From Hyphomicrobiales bacterium (GTDB lineage Bacteria; Pseudomonadota; Alphaproteobacteria; Rhizobiales; Xanthobacteraceae), in the NCBI GenBank assembly GCA_023266695.1, contig JAHFPO010000045.1, forward strand, positions 1-15,012: a stretch of 15,012 bases of DNA, written 5' to 3'. Below are positions 11,582 to 15,012 of the stretch, piece by piece; the stretch's first letter is position 1, and each line of letters opens with the position of its first letter. A program made the translations under genes and the position numbers. Below the pieces are notes generated by a model. It searched no databases. It saw nothing but the letters and a program-made list of their open reading frames with translations, and was not told the DNA's origin.

Positions 11582-13156
11582 TCAGTCGTTCTTCATCGCC
11601 ATGCAGGCGAATTCGCGCTTGAGCGTTTCGCAAGCGCGCTTGGCGCTCGCCTCGTCGAAGCCGGCGAAGCGGGCGCGGAAATATTCGGTGGTGCCCTTCA
11701 CGGTCTTCTCGGTGTAGGAGTTGACCTTGGAGAGAAGGTTCGCCGCGCGCTCCTTGGCGTGGGCGAGGCGCTCGCGCGCTTCCTGCTCCTTGGTGAAGGC
11801 GCCGATCTGGATGAGCCAGCCGCTGCGGGGCGTGGGGGCGGGCTCCGCTTTCTCGCTCGCGGCCGCCGGCACGGAAGCCGGAGCGGGCGCGGGCGCGAAG
11901 ACCGTGGCCAGGGCCTGGGTGGGCTGAGCACTCGCCGCCGGAGCCGAGGGTATGGGCGCCGGCGGCATCGGTGCGGGCTCGGCGATGACGGGCTTCGCCT
12001 TCGCCGCAGCGGCGGCGGGCGCCGTCGGGAAAGGCGCGATCTGCAAGGGTTGCTGCACGCTCGCGCCGCTGAAGGTCGAAACCGGCAACACCCCCGAGGC
12101 GGCCGGCTTGTCGTCGGCGGGGGACAGGGGCTCTCCGCCCTTTCCGACCGCCACCATCCGCACCGGCATCGGCCGGATCGGATCGAGCGAGCCCGGCGCC
12201 GGGCGCGGGATCTGGATTCCGGCGGTCGTCTCCGCGCGGCCGCCGCGGGCGGGTGCTTCGGCGAAGCGCGGCGCGGTGCGCGGTCCAGTGGAGGCATGGC
12301 GGATGTTGGCGGCGATCAGATCGCGCATCAGCTCGTCACGTGCGCCGCCGGTGCGTCCGCCGAGCACGACCCCGACGATGTGGCGCTCGTCCCGTTTCAC
12401 GTTGGTGACGAGATTGTAGCCGGAGGCGTGGGTGTAGCCGGTCTTGATGCCGTCGACGCCGGCGACGCGGTCGAGCAGACGGTTGTGATTGCCGATGGCG
12501 ACGCCGCGCCAATGGAAGGTGCGAGTCGAGAAATAGCCGTAGAGGCTCGGAAAGCGATCCTGCAGGGCAAGGCTCAAGAGCGCCAGATCGCGCGCGGTGG
12601 TGACCTGAGCGGGATCGGGCAGGCCGGAGGCGTTCTTGAACAGGGTGTTCTTCATGCCGATGAGGCGCGCCCGGCGCGTCATCAGCCGGGCAAAGGATTC
12701 CTCGTCGCCCGCGATCACCTCGGCGACCGCGACCGCGATGTCGTTGGCCGAGCGCGTGATGACGGCCTTGATCGCCTGCTCGACCTCGATGGTCTCGCCG
12801 GGCTTGAGGCCGAGCTTGGAGGGAGCCTGGGCCGCCGCCTCGGCCGAGATCTTGATCTTGGAATTGAGCTTGAGCCGGCCCGCCTCGATCTCCGCGAACA
12901 GGAGATAGAGCGTCATGATCTTGGTGAGCGAGGCCGGATGGCGGAGCGCGTCCGGATGAGTCGATTCCAGTACCTTGCCGGTCTTGGCGTCGACCACGAT
13001 GGTGGAGAATCCCTCGTGCCAGCCCGGCGCGACCGCGCGCTTCCTCGGCCGCGCCTCGGCCTCGAAGCTCGCAAGCAGGATGGCGGCCATCGCCGTGAAG
13101 ACGATGAGGAGCGCCATCCGCCCGAAGGGCGGAATTCCCCTACGCATACGCAACAT
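11582..13156 (-). CDS. D-alanyl-D-alanine carboxypeptidase with C-terminal SPOR domain
   Basis: This is a low-molecular-weight penicillin-binding protein (peptidase S11). It removes the terminal D-Ala from peptidoglycan stem peptides in the periplasm. Counting from ATG 13156 (524 aa), the signal peptide is MLRMRR..., with hydrophobic core MALLIVFTAMAAILLA and likely cleavage after AEA at about 35. Catalytic motifs are S76-L-T-K79 (SxxK), S136-A-N138 (SxN) and K238-T-G240 (KTG in GIKTGYTHASG). A Pro/Ala-rich linker (about 295-445) leads to a SPOR domain starting GWLIQIGAF at 446-454. SPOR domains bind denuded glycans at septa. A GACGAG lies 5 nt before this ATG. Starts at 13195 and 13276 are open but would spoil the signal peptide. 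Confidence 0.92.
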   Translation of the reverse strand: MLRMRRGIPPFGRMALLIVFTAMAAILLASFEAEARPRKRAVAPGWHEGFSTIVVDAKTGKVLESTHPDALRHPASLTKIMTLYLLFAEIEAGRLKLNSKIKISAEAAAQAPSKLGLKPGETIEVEQAIKAVITRSANDIAVAVAEVIAGDEESFARLMTRRARLIGMKNTLFKNASGLPDPAQVTTARDLALLSLALQDRFPSLYGYFSTRTFHWRGVAIGNHNRLLDRVAGVDGIKTGYTHASGYNLVTNVKRDERHIVGVVLGGRTGGARDELMRDLIAANIRHASTGPRTAPRFAEAPARGGRAETTAGIQIPRPAPGSLDPIRPMPVRMVAVGKGGEPLSPADDKPAASGVLPVSTFSGASVQQPLQIAPFPTAPAAAAAKAKPVIAEPAPMPPAPIPSAPAASAQPTQALATVFAPAPAPASVPAAASEKAEPAPTPRSGWLIQIGAFTKEQEARERLAHAKERAANLLSKVNSYTEKTVKGTTEYFRARFAGFDEASAKRACETLKREFACMAMKND

Positions 13157-13313
13157 CAACTCGTCCCGACCCGAGGCCTGATCGAGCAGCCCCATGACCC
13201 GGAAACTAGGCGGCGGGCGGTTATGATTGGGTAAAGCGGACCCGGGTGGGCTCGTGGGCCCGGCCGGGAGCGGCACGGGCTGGAGCTCCCGAGGCCAGAC
13301 TTTGGACTAATGA

Positions 13314-13322
13314 TGCAATGCA
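13314..13322. promoter_or_regulatory. TGCANTGCA site 1, candidate PhaR-type operator
   Basis: TGCAATGCA lies 9-17 bp upstream of the phasin -35 box. TGC-rich near-palindromes of this type are bound by PhaR repressors of PHA granule genes in alphaproteobacteria. It is paired with the site at 13344-13352, centre to centre 30 bp. Confidence 0.5.
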
Positions 13323-13330
13323 ATATTTTC

Positions 13331-13359
13331 TTGACGATTATGTTGCAGTGCACTATATA
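13331..13359 (+). promoter_or_regulatory. Near-consensus sigma-70-type phasin promoter
   Basis: TTGACG (13331-13336) and TATATA (13354-13359) have an ideal 17-nt spacer. Both hexamers match consensus at 5 of 6 positions. The predicted start is near 13366, leaving a 5' UTR of about 100 nt before the phasin ATG. This is the strongest promoter in the window, which fits an abundant granule coat protein. Confidence 0.82.
13344..13352. promoter_or_regulatory. TGCANTGCA site 2 inside the promoter spacer
   Basis: TGCAGTGCA occupies the spacer directly before the -10 box, so a bound protein would block RNA polymerase. With site 1 it forms a pair about three helical turns apart, on the same DNA face. 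Confidence 0.55.
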
Positions 13360-13466
13360 GGCATCAGGGCGACCGGTTGGAAGGCAAATCGCTCGTTCTG
13401 AAGTCGAGATGAAATGAGGCAATCCCGCTCGGTTCCGCGCCGACGCAAGAGAAACAGGAGATCATC

Positions 13467-13805
13467 ATGTTCCAGAACTTCGAAGGCATGCAGAAAGTGG
13501 GCAAGGACAATATGGACGTAGCGCTGAAGAGCTTCGGCGCGACGTCGAAGGGCTTTCAGGCGATCGCCGCCAAGGTCGCCGACTACCAGAAGAAGTCGTT
13601 CGAAGAGGGCACTGCCGCGATCGAGAAACTGATCGGGGCCAAGACCCTCGACAAGGCGATCGAAGTGCAGACCGACTATTACAAGACCGCCTACGAGGGC
13701 TTCGTCGCCGAGGCGACCAAGATCGGCGAGCTCTGTGCCGATCTCGCCAAGGAGAGCTACAAGCCGATCGAGGGCGTGCTCGCCAAGGCGAACGTTACCA
13801 AGTAA
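13467..13805 (+). CDS. Phasin family protein (PHA granule-associated)
   Basis: This 112-aa, all-helical, lysine/alanine-rich protein of the short rhizobial phasin type reads MFQNFEGMQKVGKDNMD, then ALKSFGATSKGFQAIAAKVADYQKKSFEEG, AIEKLIGAKTLDKAIEVQTDYYKTAYE, and a last helix ending LAKANVTK. The order 'phasin helix, DY-x-K-x-S-x-E, A-K-T-x-D-K-A-I-E-x-Q-T-D-Y-x-K' is diagnostic. Phasins coat polyhydroxyalkanoate granules and control their size and number. AGGAG at 13456-13460, 6 nt before the ATG, is an ideal ribosome site. Expression should be strong and repressible (promoter and two operator-like sites upstream). No PHA synthase or phaR is present in the window. Confidence 0.94.
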   Translation: MFQNFEGMQKVGKDNMDVALKSFGATSKGFQAIAAKVADYQKKSFEEGTAAIEKLIGAKTLDKAIEVQTDYYKTAYEGFVAEATKIGELCADLAKESYKPIEGVLAKANVTK

Positions 13806-13811
13806 TCACCA

Positions 13812-13965
13812 AGCGCGCGATCAGCAAAAGTGGGTACCGGTTTTGCGGACGCAATCAAGCTTGCGCGGATTGCGTATACTTATCTGCGGCTCGCGCGCTG
13901 ACTTATTCATCTGGCGCATGATCTTGTCGGCGAACCGATTTCACTTCGCCGGATCATGCGCTAGC
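13812..13965. repeat. ~154-bp structured dispersed repeat (MITE-like), copy 2
   Basis: This is the second copy of the element at 5127-5281, in the same orientation, with about six substitutions and one 1-bp deletion. All paired arms of the three internal hairpins are unchanged, and the differences are in loops or unpaired DNA. It sits between the phasin stop (13805) and the phasin terminator (13981), so it is probably transcribed as part of the phasin 3' UTR. The right end keeps CTAG, but the left end reads CAAG where copy 1 has CTAG, so no clear target duplication can be drawn. Confidence 0.85.
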
Positions 13966-13980
13966 GAGACCGAATGAAAG

Positions 13981-14015
13981 AAGCCCGGCTTATTCGGCCG
14001 GGCTTTTGTTTTTTT
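13981..14015 (+). terminator. Strong intrinsic terminator after the phasin gene
   Basis: AAGCCCGGC and GCCGGGCTT form a perfect 9-bp stem around a 7-nt loop, followed by TTGTTTTTTT. This is a textbook rho-independent terminator for rightward transcription. On the other strand only a broken pyrimidine run follows, so it is weaker in that direction. It lies 176 bp after the phasin stop, with the repeat in between. Confidence 0.92.
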
Positions 14016-14173
14016 CGAGAGGTAAAGCTTATCGAAGCTCTCGCCGCATCGTTTGCGAGGAAAAGGGCGAACAGTTCGAGCGCGTCTTCAGTAAAATCGT
14101 TCCACTGAAGCGGTCGAAGCAAAATCAGAAATCGCGAGAAGTTCGATACGAAGAGGGCCAACCGCCTAGCGAA
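14016..14173. other. Intergenic DNA with no clear feature
   Basis: AT-richer than its surroundings. Open frames on both strands begin only with TTG, lack ribosome sites and match nothing I recognise. I see no strong hairpin. With copy 2 of the repeat and the terminator, this completes the 368-bp gap between the phasin gene and the small leftward gene. Confidence 0.5.
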
Positions 14174-14473
14174 TCACCAATCGAGTGCTGTCGGTGTCCA
14201 CGTTAGTGTCGGGGCTGCAATGGTCGCTAGAACGCTACGAATATAGTCCGAGGAGCCCGGAGACGATCCAAACAGCTTTGGATTCTTGGTCGGTTCCCCG
14301 TCCATCACCACGATATCCAAATGTAGCTGGTCGGACGGTAGTGTTTTTTTCAACGCCTCTATGGCGCGTGCGGCTTCCCAGGGAGCTCGAAAGGTACCCC
14401 AAGGGGCCTTCATAATGAGGATTGGGCCGCCCTGTGGTCTTGCGAGAAGGGCGGTCAACAACTTTCTGACCAT
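14174..14473 (-). CDS. Unrecognised small protein, 99 aa
   Basis: I do not recognise a family. The protein begins MVRKLLTALLARPQGGPILI, then MKAPWGTFRAPWEAARAIEALKK, PSDQLHLDIVVMDGEP, PKLFGSSPG, and a final hydrophobic stretch ending TALDW. The alternation of an ILIM strand, an amphipathic helix (about 32-44), an LDIVVMD strand and a last helix suggests a small alpha/beta fold. It is cytoplasmic as far as can be judged. AGGAGG, the perfect Shine-Dalgarno, lies 5 nt before the ATG (complement of 14479-14484), strong evidence that this is a real gene. A GATAAT-like -10 lies further upstream, near 14504-14509, without a clear -35. Base composition is less GC-rich than the neighbours, which may indicate acquisition. 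Confidence 0.7.
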   Translation of the reverse strand: MVRKLLTALLARPQGGPILIMKAPWGTFRAPWEAARAIEALKKTLPSDQLHLDIVVMDGEPTKNPKLFGSSPGSSDYIRSVLATIAAPTLTWTPTALDW

Positions 14474-14478
14474 TTTTG

Positions 14479-14484
14479 CCTCCT
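14479..14484 (-). promoter_or_regulatory. Perfect AGGAGG ribosome binding site of the 99-aa gene
   Basis: The complement reads AGGAGG with a 5-nt spacer to the ATG at 14473. It is the main reason to accept this otherwise unrecognised gene. Confidence 0.75.
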
Positions 14485-14577
14485 GACGCGAGCCGAGACA
14501 TAAATTATCCGATTCGTATTGGTAGGGGAATAATATCGCCCCTTGTTTGATGCAGAGACGACCTTAATCGGCGAACT

Positions 14578-14615
14578 AGAGCGGTTTCCGATCGAGTTGA
14601 ATCGGGAACCGCTCT
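14578..14615. repeat. 15-bp-stem intergenic palindrome
   Basis: AGAGCGGTTTCCGAT pairs with ATCGGGAACCGCTCT (one G-T pair) around the 8-nt loop CGAGTTGA. The tail GGATTCTTGTTTTG and CGCATTTTCT follows. From memory, palindromes built on AGAGCGGTTTC...GAACCGCTCT with such a T-rich tail are dispersed in Rhizobiales intergenic DNA. It sits between the 99-aa gene and the tandem array. Confidence 0.75.
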
Positions 14616-14645
14616 GGATTCTTGTTTTGTCGCATTTTCTGCGGT

Positions 14646-15012
14646 GTTCGCGCTGACGAAGTGGCCAGCGCGAACATGATCGAGTGAGCCGCGCCGGACA
14701 CTCGCCCGGCGGGCTCGTCGGCGCGGCGTTCGCGCTGACGAAGTGGCCAGCGCGAACATGATCAAGTGGGCCGCGCCGGACACTCGCCCTGCGGGCTCGT
14801 CGGCGCGGCGTTCGCGCTGACGAAGTGGCCAGCGCGAACATGATCAAGTGGGCCGCGCCGGACACTCGCCCTGCGGGCTCGTCGGCGCGGCGTTCGCGCT
14901 GACGAAGTGGCCAGCGCGAACATGATCGAGTGAGCCGCGCCGGACACTCGCCCGGCGGGCTCGTCGGCGCGGCGTTCGCGCTGACGAAGTGGCCAGCGCG
15001 AACATGATCAAG
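14646..15012. repeat. 82-bp tandem repeat array, at least 4.5 units, paired hairpins
   Basis: Units start at 14646, 14728, 14810, 14892 and 14974, an exact 82-bp period; the last is cut by the window edge. Each unit holds a 10-bp hairpin, GTTCGCGCTG/CAGCGCGAAC (unit positions 1-10 and 21-30), and a 9-bp hairpin, GCCGCGCCG/CGGCGCGGC (43-51 and 74-82), with an inner GCCC/GGGC stem. Units differ at only three visible sites (37, 42, 63), always together, giving types A, B, B, A and, from site 37, B. The leftward frames running through it arise because 82 is not a multiple of 3 and no frame has a stop; they are not genes. Confidence 0.92.

Noticed and set aside
11759..13234. Rightward 491-codon frame over the carboxypeptidase gene
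   Set aside because: It is antisense to a full penicillin-binding protein with all catalytic motifs, and its translation is low-complexity Gly/Arg-rich.
13961..14206. Short frames on both strands after the phasin terminator
   Set aside because: They start with TTG and have no ribosome sites; some run through the terminator hairpin.
14455..14947. Leftward frames of 61-136 codons through the tandem array
   Set aside because: Similar peptides recur because the 82-bp unit lacks stops in all leftward frames and shifts phase by one each time. There is no ribosome site.
14646..15012. Possible CRISPR array
   Set aside because: The whole 82-bp unit is conserved, with no variable spacers and no cas genes.

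Overview
The window is GC-rich DNA from an alphaproteobacterium, most likely a Hyphomicrobiales (Rhizobiales) member near Bradyrhizobiaceae/Xanthobacteraceae. This rests on MipZ (an alphaproteobacterial division regulator), a DUF1489 protein, a small phasin, BrnT/BrnA, and several palindromic repeats of a style familiar from rhizobial intergenic DNA. It reads as ordinary chromosome with repeat-rich edges, not as a phage or plasmid.

Layout. 1-379: leftward BrnT toxin and the start of BrnA, cut by the window edge, with a palindromic operator-like site upstream. 380-1132: no supportable gene, but a series of strong hairpins. 1133-1811: two small genes facing away from each other (a 69-aa membrane protein and a 65-aa soluble protein). 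1985-5128: Kup potassium transporter and an unrecognised membrane protein with four cysteines. 5127-5281: a ~155-bp structured repeat whose second copy lies at 13812-13965. 5319-8022: a biotin-dependent acyl-CoA carboxylase alpha subunit (3-methylcrotonyl-CoA type), DUF1489 and a small tail-anchored-like protein. 8009-8872: panC, leftward. 9063-11542: mipZ, a VWA-like protein with a conserved-looking MIDAS, and a membrane-anchored J-domain protein. 11582-13156: leftward, convergent D,D-carboxypeptidase with a SPOR domain. 13331-14015: phasin transcription unit with a near-consensus promoter, two TGCANTGCA sites, and a strong terminator. 14174-14473: an unrecognised 99-aa gene with a perfect Shine-Dalgarno. 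14578-15012: a 15-bp-stem palindrome, then an 82-bp tandem array of paired hairpins that runs off the window.

How the genes fit. The mipZ-VWA-J protein block next to a SPOR-bearing penicillin-binding protein suggests a division/envelope neighbourhood: MipZ positions the Z-ring, and SPOR domains bind denuded septal peptidoglycan. The roles of the VWA and J proteins are unknown. The phasin coats polyhydroxyalkanoate granules and appears controlled by a granule-sensing repressor of the PhaR type, which is not encoded in the window. The other genes (K+ uptake, leucine/acyl-CoA carboxylation, pantothenate synthesis) are unrelated housekeeping functions.

No clearly new multi-gene system is demonstrated. 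The best leads are the 82-bp tandem double-hairpin array with two alternating haplotypes, the pair of structured repeats that differ only outside their stems, the paired phasin operator sites, and the uncharacterised VWA/J-protein pair beside mipZ.
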